From Microbacterium sp. T32 (GTDB taxonomy: Bacteria; Actinomycetota; Actinomycetes; Actinomycetales; Microbacteriaceae), in NCBI RefSeq assembly GCF_001619615.1, contig NZ_LQQP01000002.1, positions 62,001 through 126,000 on the forward strand: a DNA stretch of 64,000 nt. The letters are read 5' to 3'. Of this stretch, positions 9,755-18,493 are shown piece after piece. The position numbers were made by a program, and so were the translations under genes. The notes under the pieces were generated by a model. That model had not been told where the DNA came from. It worked only from the letters and a program-made list of their open reading frames with translations, and ran no database searches. How positions within the stretch are numbered: the stretch's first letter is position 1; each line of letters begins with the position of its first letter.

Positions 9755-11413
9755 ATGACCGCGGCATCCGGACTCATCGCCGGTCGGTTCCGTCTCGAGG
9801 GACTGCTCGGGTCCGGCGGGACCGCGTCGGTGTTCGCCGCGACCGACACTGTGCTCGACCGCCCGGTCGCGATCAAGCTGCTGCACCCGCACCTGTCCGA
9901 GAGCCCGGCGCTGCGCGAGGCATTCCTCGACGAAGCCCGCCGGACGGCCGCTGTCGCCCATCCCGGGATCGTCGAGGTCGTCGACGTCGGCACGTTCCAG
10001 GACGGCCCGGTGACGATCGCGTGGATCGCCCAGGAGCGTCTCGACGGCGTGACCCTCGCGGAACACGTCCAGGCGAACGGCCCCCTCGGGGCCTCCGCGA
10101 CGCGGCGCATCGGAGTGATGCTCCTGCAGGCGCTCGAGGCCGCGCACGCCGTCGGGCTGGTGCACCGCGATGTCTCGCCCGCGAACGTCCTCGTCCGCTT
10201 CGACGGCGCGCAACCGGCTCGCGCCACGCTGCTCGACTTCGGGCTGGCGGATGCCGCGGGCCGGACGACGCGCGGGGACGACGTGCTGCGCAGCTCGACA
10301 TCCGCGAGCGCCGGCGTGGTCGGGAATGCGCAGTACGCCTCGCCCGAACAGCTGCGGGGCGAGCCCGTCGGCGTGCCGGGCGATCTCTACCAGGTAGGCG
10401 GTCTGCTGTACTTCGCGCTGACCGGGCGGGCGCCGTTCGAGGGCGGAGACCGGGATGCCGTGGTGCAGGCGCAGCTGCACGCGCCGCCCCCGGTGGCCTC
10501 GGTGCGCGCCAGGGGGGTGTCGCCGGCGCTCGATCGCGTCCTCGTGCGCGCGATGCTCAAGGACCCCGCCGGACGGTTCGCCGACGCGGCGGAGATGCGC
10601 GCCGCGCTCGCGGCCACCGCGCCCGCGTCCGCTCCTGTCTCGGCGACCCGCGTGCTGCGGCCCGTCCCGGTTCCGAGGCCCGTCGTCGCGACGTCGACCG
10701 GCGCGGTCGCCGCGCCCGCGGCCGACGACGCCCCGACCGACCGCTCGCGGGGGGAAGGACCCGGATGGGCCGCGGCGATCGTGGTCGTCGCGCTCCTCGC
10801 CCTCGCCGCCGTGGCGGTTCCGCTCATGGCGTCCGCCGGGCGCAGCGAGCCGGGGGCCGCGCCGACCGCGACGGCGCCCTCCGCGAGCACGGCTCCGAGC
10901 GCGACGTCGAGCTCGTCTCCCACGCCGACGGCAGATGCCGGCGTGGTCGTCCCCGATCTCCGCTCCCTCCAGGACACGTTGGCGGCCATCCAGGCGGCGG
11001 GCCTCGTCGCCGGTCCCGTGACGACGCAGGACTCCCCGCTCCCCGCGGGCGCCGTCCTGTCGGCCGATCCGGCGGCCGGAACCACCGTGCCGCGCGGCAC
11101 GACGGTGCGCCTGGTCGTGGCATCCGGGACGAATGCGATCCCGCCGATCGACGGATGGACATCGGCCGATGCCGACGCCGCGGTTCGCGCCGCGGGCTTC
11201 GTCACCGAGGCGGTGGCGACGATCTCCGACCGGCCCTCCGGGACCGTGATCGGTTCCGCCCCGGTCGCCGGGGCATCGGCGCAGGTCGGCTCGACCGTCC
11301 GACTGCTCGTGTCCACCGGCCGGCCCACAGTGCCCAGCCCCACCTTGACGCCGACGCCCACCCCGGTCCCGACCGCGACGCCGACCTCCACCCCGACCCC
11401 GGGAGCACCATGA
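9755..11413 (+). CDS. PASTA-domain Ser/Thr protein kinase
   Basis: 552 residues. The N-terminal kinase domain (about 8-270) has the glycine loop GSGGTASVFA, VAIKL lysine, catalytic loop HRDVSPAN, DFG in LLDFGLADA and an SPE triad in QYASPEQ. The catalytic loop has Ser where most Hanks kinases have Lys (HRDxKxxN); HRDVSPxN variants are known in active bacterial kinases. One membrane helix (about 330-350) is followed outside by two PASTA units (about 390-455 and 460-525) and a Thr/Pro-rich tail. PASTA kinases sense muropeptides or lipid II and phosphorylate division and wall-synthesis proteins. Two PASTA units is fewer than in typical PknB, so this is an additional paralogue rather than clearly PknB. 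Confidence 0.9.
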   Translation: MTAASGLIAGRFRLEGLLGSGGTASVFAATDTVLDRPVAIKLLHPHLSESPALREAFLDEARRTAAVAHPGIVEVVDVGTFQDGPVTIAWIAQERLDGVTLAEHVQANGPLGASATRRIGVMLLQALEAAHAVGLVHRDVSPANVLVRFDGAQPARATLLDFGLADAAGRTTRGDDVLRSSTSASAGVVGNAQYASPEQLRGEPVGVPGDLYQVGGLLYFALTGRAPFEGGDRDAVVQAQLHAPPPVASVRARGVSPALDRVLVRAMLKDPAGRFADAAEMRAALAATAPASAPVSATRVLRPVPVPRPVVATSTGAVAAPAADDAPTDRSRGEGPGWAAAIVVVALLALAAVAVPLMASAGRSEPGAAPTATAPSASTAPSATSSSSPTPTADAGVVVPDLRSLQDTLAAIQAAGLVAGPVTTQDSPLPAGAVLSADPAAGTTVPRGTTVRLVVASGTNAIPPIDGWTSADADAAVRAAGFVTEAVATISDRPSGTVIGSAPVAGASAQVGSTVRLLVSTGRPTVPSPTLTPTPTPVPTATPTSTPTPGAP

Positions 11414-11447
11414 CCGCCAGCACCCCGCCGAGACGACGGCATCCCTC

Positions 11448-11513
11448 GTTCACCTCCCGGCCAGTCGGCGTGGGCGGTCCCTCCCGGCGGCGTTCACGAC
11501 CCGGATCTACCGT
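11448..11513 (+). promoter_or_regulatory. Candidate PhoP-controlled promoter region of the pst/WxL cluster
   Basis: GTTCACCTCCCGG at 11448 and GTTCACGACCCGG at 11492 are near-identical GTTCAC-type half sites 44 bases apart, four times the 11-base period of actinobacterial PhoP boxes. TACCGT at 11508-11513 fits a -10 element, with the second site at the -35 position. The start of pstC is about 150 nt downstream, leaving a long leader with no open frame that I trust. PhoP control is inferred from box similarity. Confidence 0.4.
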
Positions 11514-11663
11514 CGCCAGTGTCGGCGACCCGAGCCGGCATCAGGGACTACGGGCGCCTCGCGTCGCCGGTCGTCCGGACATCGCCCCGGTGTCGGTCCG
11601 CCCGCGGAGGGCGACGACACGGTGCCTCTGCCCGACCTACCCGACGCGATTGACGGAGAGCGC

Positions 11664-12683
11664 ATGACGGACACGACCACGGAGCTCCTCCCTCCTCGGA
11701 CCGAGAAAGCGGCACCGGTCCGACGCTCGCTCAAGAGCCGCCCCGTGCAGGCCGATCGCGTCTTCCGCGTCGCGTCATACTCGGCGGGTTCCATCACCGT
11801 CGCGATCATGCTCGCGGTCGGCATCTTCCTCAGCCTGCGTGCGGGCGACGCGCTGAGCGTCGCAGGTCCGTCGTTCCTCACCACGCAGGACTGGTCGCCC
11901 GAGACGGGGACGTTCGGCGTCGCCGCGGTGCTGTTCGGCACCGTCACGATCGCCCTCATCGCGATGAGCATCTCGGTTCCGCTGGCCCTGGGGACGGCGC
12001 TCCTGATCAGCGAGATCGTGCCGCCGAGCTGGCGCTCGCTCCTCGTCACGCTGGTCGACCTCATGGCGGCCGTGCCGAGTGTCGTCTTCGGACTGTGGGG
12101 CGTGTTCTTCCTCCAGTCGGGAGTGATCCCGGTCGCCGAATGGATCTCGACGTACTTCTCGTGGATTCCGATCTTCGCGGTCACCGACCCGACCGGCGCT
12201 CGCCTGACCGACGCGGGTGCCTTCACGTCCTCGGCGTTCATCGCCGGCATCGTGGTGTCGCTCATGGTGGTGCCCACCCAGACCTCCGTCATGCGCGAGG
12301 CGTTCTCGCAGGCCCCGCTGGGCGAGCGTGAGGGGGCGCTGGCGCTCGGCTCCACTCGATGGGGCATGATCAAGGCCGTCGTCCTGCCGTTCGGCCGGGG
12401 CGGCATCATCGGCGGCACGATGCTGGGCCTCGGCCGGGCGCTCGGCGAGACCATCGCGGTCGTCATGATCATCTCGCCGATCTTCACGATCAACCCGCAG
12501 GTGCTGAAGACCGGCACGAACTCGGTGTCCGCGCTGATCGCGCTGCGCTACGGCGAGGCCAGCCAGTTCGGTCTGTCGGCGCTGATGGCGGCCGGTCTCG
12601 TCCTGTTCATCATCACGCTCATCGTCAACTTCACGGCATCCACGATCGTCGCGCGCAGCCGATCCGGAGCGGAGAGCAACTGA
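11664..12683 (+). CDS. pstC: Phosphate ABC transporter permease PstC
   Basis: 339 residues with about six membrane helices after a ~45-residue basic cytoplasmic N-terminus. The permease signature appears as EGALALGSTRWGMIKAVVLP (EAA loop contacting PstB), and GRALGETIAVVMI is typical of PstC. It forms the channel with PstA. The ATG was chosen because GGAGAG lies a few bases upstream; the open frame extends 14 codons further without a better start. It is the first gene of a twelve-gene same-strand run. Confidence 0.93.
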   Translation: MTDTTTELLPPRTEKAAPVRRSLKSRPVQADRVFRVASYSAGSITVAIMLAVGIFLSLRAGDALSVAGPSFLTTQDWSPETGTFGVAAVLFGTVTIALIAMSISVPLALGTALLISEIVPPSWRSLLVTLVDLMAAVPSVVFGLWGVFFLQSGVIPVAEWISTYFSWIPIFAVTDPTGARLTDAGAFTSSAFIAGIVVSLMVVPTQTSVMREAFSQAPLGEREGALALGSTRWGMIKAVVLPFGRGGIIGGTMLGLGRALGETIAVVMIISPIFTINPQVLKTGTNSVSALIALRYGEASQFGLSALMAAGLVLFIITLIVNFTASTIVARSRSGAESN

Positions 12684-14023
12684 TGGCCATCATCACTCCC
12701 GAGGCACCCCCGTCCGTCCCGAACGAAGACGACCCGGGCCCCGCCCGCACCGCGATCCCCGAGCGGCTCGGCGTCGTCGGCGAGCGCCGCGATCTGCGGA
12801 CCGTGCCCTTCGGCGACCGCTTCGATCTCCTCGGCAGCATGGCGGCCGGCCTCGCGCTGTCGTCGCTGATGTTCTTCTGGCTTACGCCCATGACCGGCTA
12901 CATCGGCTGGGCCGTGCTGTCGTTCATCGGCTTCCTCGGCATCTACGCGGTTCTCACCGCGCTCCGGTCGGACCGGCTCGCGATCAGTGAGCGCATCATG
13001 ACGGCACTGTTCTACTCGGCCGGAGTGATTCTCCTCGGAGCCCTCACGTTCGTGGTGTTCTTCACCCTGTACCGAGGGATCGGAGCCCTCGTCCACCCCA
13101 ACTTCTTCGTCGAGACGATGAAGCTCGCGGGCCCCCTCGATCCCCTCACGATGGGCGGAATCGCGCACGCGATCGTGGGCACGCTCATCCAGATCAGCAT
13201 CGCTCTGATCATCACGATCCCCCTCGGTGTGACCACGGCCGTCTTCCTCAACGAGGTCGGCGGCCCGTTCGCCCGGTTCGTGCGGACGATCTCGGATGCC
13301 ATGACCGCGTTGCCGTCGATCGTGGCGGGCCTCTTCGTCTACGCCGCCGTCATCACCCTCATCACCAACCAGCGTTCGGGCTTCGCCGCCTCGTTGGCGA
13401 TCAGCGTCATGATGCTGCCCATCATCATCCGCGCGTCCGACGTGGTGCTCCGCCTCGTGCCGAACAACCTCCGCGAGGCCTCCTACGCCCTCGGCACCAG
13501 CCGATGGAAGACGGTGTGGAGCGTCGTGCTCCCGACCTCGCGCTCGGGCCTCGTGACGGCCGTCATCCTGGGCACCGCCCGCGGGATCGGTGAGACCTCC
13601 CCGGTGCTTCTGACCTCCGGCGTCACCGCGGAGATGAACCTGAACCCCTTCTCGGGGCCGATGATCTCGCTGCCCCTGCAGGTGTTCGACTTCGTCAAGT
13701 CGCCCGAGCCGAACATGATCGCGCGTGGCTTCGGTGCCGCAGCGACCCTCGTGCTCCTCGTGCTCACCCTCTTCATCGTCGCCCGTCTCATCGGTGGCCG
13801 GGGCCCCGGCCAGCTCTCCGGCCGTCAGCGCCGCGCCGCGGCGGCCGCGTCCGCCCGCGACCTGCAGCGGATCACCGGCGGATTCACCACCCCACCGACG
13901 ACGCGCGCGGCACGGAAGATCCGAAAGCCCAAGGGCAAGCCGCCCACCGATCTCGAGTGGCGCCTCGCCGAGCGCGCCCTCACCAAGAAATCCGACACAC
14001 CGTCCGAGGAGAACCCGTCGTGA
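12683..14023 (+). CDS. pstA: Phosphate ABC transporter permease PstA, with extra terminal segments
   Basis: 446 residues, about 150 more than common PstA. An N-terminal ~55-residue cytoplasmic stretch is followed by two extra helices (about 53-95), then the PstA core with its EAA loop (LREASYALGTSRWKTVWSVV) and ARGIGETSPVLL. After the last helix comes a ~60-residue basic, Pro-rich cytoplasmic tail ending in SEENPS. ATG overlaps the pstC stop as TGATG. The core assigns it to PstA; the extensions have no recognised function. Confidence 0.92.
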   Translation: MAIITPEAPPSVPNEDDPGPARTAIPERLGVVGERRDLRTVPFGDRFDLLGSMAAGLALSSLMFFWLTPMTGYIGWAVLSFIGFLGIYAVLTALRSDRLAISERIMTALFYSAGVILLGALTFVVFFTLYRGIGALVHPNFFVETMKLAGPLDPLTMGGIAHAIVGTLIQISIALIITIPLGVTTAVFLNEVGGPFARFVRTISDAMTALPSIVAGLFVYAAVITLITNQRSGFAASLAISVMMLPIIIRASDVVLRLVPNNLREASYALGTSRWKTVWSVVLPTSRSGLVTAVILGTARGIGETSPVLLTSGVTAEMNLNPFSGPMISLPLQVFDFVKSPEPNMIARGFGAAATLVLLVLTLFIVARLIGGRGPGQLSGRQRRAAAAASARDLQRITGGFTTPPTTRAARKIRKPKGKPPTDLEWRLAERALTKKSDTPSEENPS

Positions 14024-15633
14024 AATCCCGTCCCCGCTGGGCCCGCCTCGCCGCGGCGCTCGCGGTCGTCTCCCTCGTCGCGCTGACGCCGGTGCCCGCG
14101 TACGCCGACGGATACGTCCCGATCTCCGGATCCGGCTCGACCTGGTCGCAGAACGCTCTCGACCAGTGGCGCAAGAACGTCGCGAGCAACTATGGCATCA
14201 CCGTCAACTACTCGGGCACGGGGTCGAGCGCCGGGCGCACGGACTTCCGCAACAGCACCGTCGACTTCGCGATCAGCGAGATCCCCTTCCAGGCGAACCC
14301 GGAAGACAACTCGGCGCCCGAGACGACGTTCAGTGACGGCACGCCGCTGCAGGGCAAGTTCGCCTACATGCCCATCGTCGCGGGTGGTACGTCCCTGATG
14401 TACAACCTCAAGATCGGCGGCAAGCGCGTGACGAACCTCCGCCTCTCCGGCGAGGTGATCGCCAAGATCTTCACCGGTCAGATCTCGAAGTGGAACGACC
14501 CCGCGATCCAGGCCGACAATCCCGCCCTCGCGATGCCCGACCGCTCGATCACCCCCGTCTACCGCTCGGACGGTTCGGGAACGAGCGCGCAGTTCACCCT
14601 CTGGATGTCGAAGCAGTACGGCAACATCTGGACGCAGGGCATGCGATCGCAGTTCCCCCAGATCAACGCGTCGTTCAAGGGCCAGAACGGGTCGCTCGGC
14701 GTGGCCGGGTACGTCAGCCAGGACTACGGCGAGGGAGCCATCACGTACGTCGAGTACTCCTACGCGATGAAGTCGGGTTTCCCCGTCGTGAAGGTGCTCA
14801 ACAAGGCGGGCTACTACGTCGAGCCGACCTATCAGTCGGTCGCGGTGGCGTTGATGGCGGCGCAGATCAACCCGGACCTCACGCAGAACCTCGACGGCGT
14901 GTACAACAATTCCGACCCGCGCACGTATCCGATGTCGAGCTACTCGTACATGATCGTCCCCACGGTGACGAACAAGGTCTTCACGGCGGAGAAGGGCAAG
15001 ACGCTCAGCCGCTTCGCGAACTACATGCTGTGCGAAGGCCAGCAGCAGGCGGCGGCTCTCGGCTACTCGCCGCTGCCGATGAACCTGGTGCAGGCCGGTT
15101 CCGACGTGCTGAAGTCCATTCCGGGCACCGAAGGCCCCGTCGACTTCAACCAGTGCAACAACCCCACGTTCAAGCCGGGCGACTCGCCCAACAACAACCA
15201 GCTCGCGGCATCGGCGCCCAACCCTGCCGACTGCGACAAGCAGGGCCCGACGCAGTGCGTCGAGGGCACCGGTGGGGCACCGGATTCGACCCCGGCCACC
15301 GGGTCCGGGGGCGTGTCGTCGGGTGCCGGCAGCAGCGCCGCCGCCGCGGCGGCCGCGGGCGGGGGAGCGGCGGGAGCCGCCGGTGCCGCCGCCGGGAGCG
15401 CGGACGCCGCCGCGGGCGACGCCGGGGCGCCCGTATACGACGCCAACGGCCAGCTCGTCTCGGGCGGTGGCGGGTCGGCCAACGCCGCCGTATCGTCGCC
15501 GTTCACGTTGGCGGAAGACCCGTGGGGTCTGCCGCAGAACCTGATGCTCGTCGCGGCACTTCTCGTCGTCGCGGCGATCCTCATCCCGCCCGTGGTGAGT
15601 CGGCGCTCCGGCGCGCGAACGAACCGTCGGTGA
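14020..15633 (+). CDS. pstS: Membrane-anchored phosphate-binding protein (PstS-like)
   Basis: 537 residues. Signal peptide (about 1-29, ending AYA), then a PstS-type periplasmic-binding domain with the phosphate-loop motif SGSGSTW at 36-42, [17 protein letters not shown] and RSDGSGT (about 183-189). Instead of a lipobox and N-terminal lipid it has a ~100-residue Gly/Ala-rich linker (about 415-490) and a C-terminal membrane helix with a basic tail, so it is tethered from the C-terminus. No LPXTG-type motif is seen before the helix. Start GTG overlaps the pstA stop. A second PstS of the same type, fused to a WxL-like domain, lies at 25578. Confidence 0.88.
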   Translation: MKSRPRWARLAAALAVVSLVALTPVPAYADGYVPISGSGSTWSQNALDQWRKNVASNYGITVNYSGTGSSAGRTDFRNSTVDFAISEIPFQANPEDNSAPETTFSDGTPLQGKFAYMPIVAGGTSLMYNLKIGGKRVTNLRLSGEVIAKIFTGQISKWNDPAIQADNPALAMPDRSITPVYRSDGSGTSAQFTLWMSKQYGNIWTQGMRSQFPQINASFKGQNGSLGVAGYVSQDYGEGAITYVEYSYAMKSGFPVVKVLNKAGYYVEPTYQSVAVALMAAQINPDLTQNLDGVYNNSDPRTYPMSSYSYMIVPTVTNKVFTAEKGKTLSRFANYMLCEGQQQAAALGYSPLPMNLVQAGSDVLKSIPGTEGPVDFNQCNNPTFKPGDSPNNNQLAASAPNPADCDKQGPTQCVEGTGGAPDSTPATGSGGVSSGAGSSAAAAAAAGGGAAGAAGAAAGSADAAAGDAGAPVYDANGQLVSGGGGSANAAVSSPFTLAEDPWGLPQNLMLVAALLVVAAILIPPVVSRRSGARTNRR

Positions 15634-15700
15634 CGAAGGACGCCGCGCCCGGCGCTTCGCTCGAAGCGTTCCCGTCCGCAGCACACCGTGGGGGTACCTC

Positions 15701-15733
15701 GTTGACGTCACGTTCATCGCGGCGTCACCTCCG
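15701..15733 (+). promoter_or_regulatory. Three consecutive 11-nt repeats resembling a PhoP box
   Basis: GTTGACGTCAC, GTTCATCGCGG and CGTCACCTCCG follow each other without gaps, matching the 11-nt direct-repeat design of the actinobacterial PhoP box (consensus near GTTCACC). A -10-like TTTAGCT lies a few bases downstream and the next gene starts at 15789. This suggests a second, internal phosphate-regulated promoter in the cluster. Confidence 0.5.
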
Positions 15734-15788
15734 CACTTTTAGCTCATCGAGGGTGCCAAGCCACCCGCAGATCCGAAGGACTTCACCC

Positions 15789-18431
15789 GTGCCTGATCTC
15801 CGTGAGCGCAACGACGCCGGGGCTCCCGCGACCCGTTCGCGAAGCCGTCGCCGGGCCGCCGACCGCCGGCGGACCGGCGCGGGCTCGCGTCGCACGCGCA
15901 GCGTTCTCGTCTCCGTGGTCTCGGGTCTGGCCGCCGCGGTCAGCGTCTTCGCGCTCGTCTCGGGGGGAGTGGTGACGGGCGGACAGTCCGCCGCTGCTGC
16001 GACCTCCTCCGCGGTCACCGTCACGGCCAAGCAGCAGGACGCGGAGCTGTCCACGGCGCCGATGCCCGATCTGTCGGTCTCGGTGTCCCAGACGCGGAAC
16101 CTGGTCGCGCAGGGCATCCGGCTCGACTGGACCGGCGGCAAGAAGTCGACGGCTCCCTCCGCGGGCGGCAACGGCGGCGAGAACTTCCTGCAGATCTTCA
16201 TGTGCTGGGGCGACGACCCCAAGAACACTCAGCGGCCCGACCGTACGACCTGCCAGTACGGCGGGGCGGGCAGCGTCGGCGCCACGCGCGACAACTACCG
16301 CAACTACACCTCGATCGACCAGGTGCCGGCCGCGGACGTGGAGTACACCGCGCCGGGATCCTTCATCTTCCCGCCGTACACGTCGATCCCCTTCATCGCT
16401 CGCGACGGGACGCGCGTCGACTCGATCAAGCGCGACCCGGCGACCGGCAAGAAGACGATCGACTCGTCGGTCGACGTCAACAGCAACCAGTTCTTCACCT
16501 CCTACACGACGAACGAGATCCCGTGGGTCGGCTCCGGCGACGACGGCAAGGGGTCGGTCACGTTCGAGGTGCAGACCGCGGTCCAGTCCAACGGACTCGG
16601 CTGCGGCACCCCCGTGACGACGGCCGGCGTGACGGTCGGCGCGTCGTGCTGGCTCGTGATCCTGCCCCGCGGTACCTCTGACAACGGCTCGACGAACATC
16701 ACGCAGTCGGGGCTCTTCGCCGAGTCCTGGCAGCACGCCCTGTCGGTGAAGCTCGACTTCACGCCGGTGGGAACGGGCTGCCCCTCCGGTCAGGTCGAGC
16801 GTCAGATCCAGGGCAGCGAGCTCGCCGCCCTCGCGGTCGCCTCCTGGCAGCCCGTGGTCTGCACCCAGAAGGGCGGGTCGGTCTACTCGCTCATCACGAG
16901 CGCGGAATCCGACGCCCTCCTCTCTGCCACGAAGGACCCGAAGGCACCGCTCGCGTTGACCAGCTACGCGCTGTCGACCGACGGCAAGGACCCCCTGACG
17001 TACGCGCCGGTCGCCCTGAGCGGAGTGTCCATCTCGGTCGCGATCGACCGGCTGCCGAACCCGAACGACAAGACCGTTCCCCAGGAGTGGAAGGACAAGG
17101 CGCGCACGCCTTTCCAGAACGTCAACCTGACGCCGCGCCTGCTCGCCAAACTCCTCAGCTACTCGTACCGCTCGTCGATCCCGACCGGCGCCGACCAGGC
17201 GTACCTCAAGGGGACGAATGAGTACAACATCACGCACGACCCGGACTTCCTCGCGGTGAACGACCCGGAATGGGCGGCGCAGGACCTCCAGGGCCTCGCG
17301 ATCGCAGACATCATGGTTCCCCAGGGGCGGTCGGATGCCGCCCGCGCGGTGTGGAAGTACATCTCGTCCGACAAGGATGCGATGGACTTCCTGGCGAGCA
17401 AGCCCGACCCGTGGGGGATGATCGTCAACCCGTGGTACTCCACGGACCCCGAGATCAACCCGACCAAGGTCCCGTTCTCGCTGAACCGGGACGACTTCCC
17501 CAAGGCCGACCCCGTCGAAGTGGTCCCCGCGAACCAGGCCCCCATCAACCTGGTGACCTGGCGTCCGTACGCCAACGATCTCTCGACGATCGCCTACCTC
17601 ACGCTGCGCGGCGACGGTCAGGGTCCGGGACCGTGGGATCCGAACTCCGTGCCCCCGAAGTACGGCAAGAGCTCCCGTATGCTGCCGGGCAGCCAGCGCC
17701 TGCTGGGCCTGACGAGCGCCGCCGCCGCGGCCCGCTACCAGGTCATCACGGCGTCGTTGCGCAACCCCGCGGGGAAGTTCACCACGGCCACGAGTGAGTC
17801 GATGCGTGCCGCTGCCGACGTCATGACTCCTGCGGGCGGCGGGGATCGGGTCGTCGCCTTCGATCCGACGTCGTCGGTCGCGGTCGGCGCCACCAAGGCC
17901 TACCCGCTCACGATGCCCGTGTACGCGGCGGCCAATGCGAGGACGGGCGACGCGACCCTGCGGGCGACCTACGCGGATCTGGTCCGGTTCGCCGTCGGGA
18001 CCCAGGCCCAGACCCCGGGGACCGCGGCGGGGGAATTGCCCGACGGTTACGTCCCGCTCCCGTCCACATGGGTGGAGCAGGCGAAGGAGGCGGCGGACAT
18101 CATGCAGAACGGTCCGAAGCCCACACCCACTCCCACGCCCTCCCAGGAACCGTACGTCCCGACTCCGCAGGTCGCCGCACCCGTGGGAGCCGTCCCGGTG
18201 AACAACGTCGCGGCACCCGCCGCGGCGGCTCCGGCAGCGCCTTCTTCCGCGTCCGACTCGGCCCCGACCGCCGCGACCGGCGCGTCCAGCGGTGCCCTCG
18301 CCGGCGGCAAGACCCCGGACGATCCCGACGGCGGCGCCATCGGCGCCGCTCTGCCCCTCAGCGTGCTGGCAGGTCTGCTCAGCGCGGTGGGGGTGCCCCT
18401 GATCACCCGTCTCAGAAGACGGGTTACCTGA
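15789..18431 (+). CDS. Large surface protein, divergent PstS-like, with N- and C-terminal membrane segments
   Basis: 880 residues. A basic N-terminus (about 1-37) leads to a long hydrophobic segment (signal or anchor, about 38-65). The extracellular part contains landmarks of periplasmic-binding proteins in the right order: YAPVALSGVSISVAIDR mirrors the PstS stretch before the hinge, NLTPRLLAKLLSYSYR mirrors the SGEVIAKIFTGQ helix, and a PEWAAQDLQGLAIADIMVP segment sits where PstS has its PAIQADN...ITPV region. It therefore looks like a much enlarged PstS-family protein with insertions. A Pro/Thr linker, an Ala/Pro-rich stretch and a C-terminal helix with a basic tail tether it. Start GTG is chosen because the longer open frame upstream lies inside pstS. 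Function is not known; its place in a pst operon suggests phosphate or phosphoester binding. Confidence 0.75.
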   Translation: MPDLRERNDAGAPATRSRSRRRAADRRRTGAGSRRTRSVLVSVVSGLAAAVSVFALVSGGVVTGGQSAAAATSSAVTVTAKQQDAELSTAPMPDLSVSVSQTRNLVAQGIRLDWTGGKKSTAPSAGGNGGENFLQIFMCWGDDPKNTQRPDRTTCQYGGAGSVGATRDNYRNYTSIDQVPAADVEYTAPGSFIFPPYTSIPFIARDGTRVDSIKRDPATGKKTIDSSVDVNSNQFFTSYTTNEIPWVGSGDDGKGSVTFEVQTAVQSNGLGCGTPVTTAGVTVGASCWLVILPRGTSDNGSTNITQSGLFAESWQHALSVKLDFTPVGTGCPSGQVERQIQGSELAALAVASWQPVVCTQKGGSVYSLITSAESDALLSATKDPKAPLALTSYALSTDGKDPLTYAPVALSGVSISVAIDRLPNPNDKTVPQEWKDKARTPFQNVNLTPRLLAKLLSYSYRSSIPTGADQAYLKGTNEYNITHDPDFLAVNDPEWAAQDLQGLAIADIMVPQGRSDAARAVWKYISSDKDAMDFLASKPDPWGMIVNPWYSTDPEINPTKVPFSLNRDDFPKADPVEVVPANQAPINLVTWRPYANDLSTIAYLTLRGDGQGPGPWDPNSVPPKYGKSSRMLPGSQRLLGLTSAAAAARYQVITASLRNPAGKFTTATSESMRAAADVMTPAGGGDRVVAFDPTSSVAVGATKAYPLTMPVYAAANARTGDATLRATYADLVRFAVGTQAQTPGTAAGELPDGYVPLPSTWVEQAKEAADIMQNGPKPTPTPTPSQEPYVPTPQVAAPVGAVPVNNVAAPAAAAPAAPSSASDSAPTAATGASSGALAGGKTPDDPDGGAIGAALPLSVLAGLLSAVGVPLITRLRRRVT

Positions 18432-18493
18432 AGCCTGCACCCGCTGGCTTCGCTGCAATACCCCACCCTCTGCACCCGAAAAGACAGGAAGAA

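Noticed and set aside
15783..18458. 891-codon minus-strand open frame opposite the 880-residue gene
   Set aside because: Composition of an antisense shadow; the plus-strand frame has signal, linker and membrane helix in logical order.
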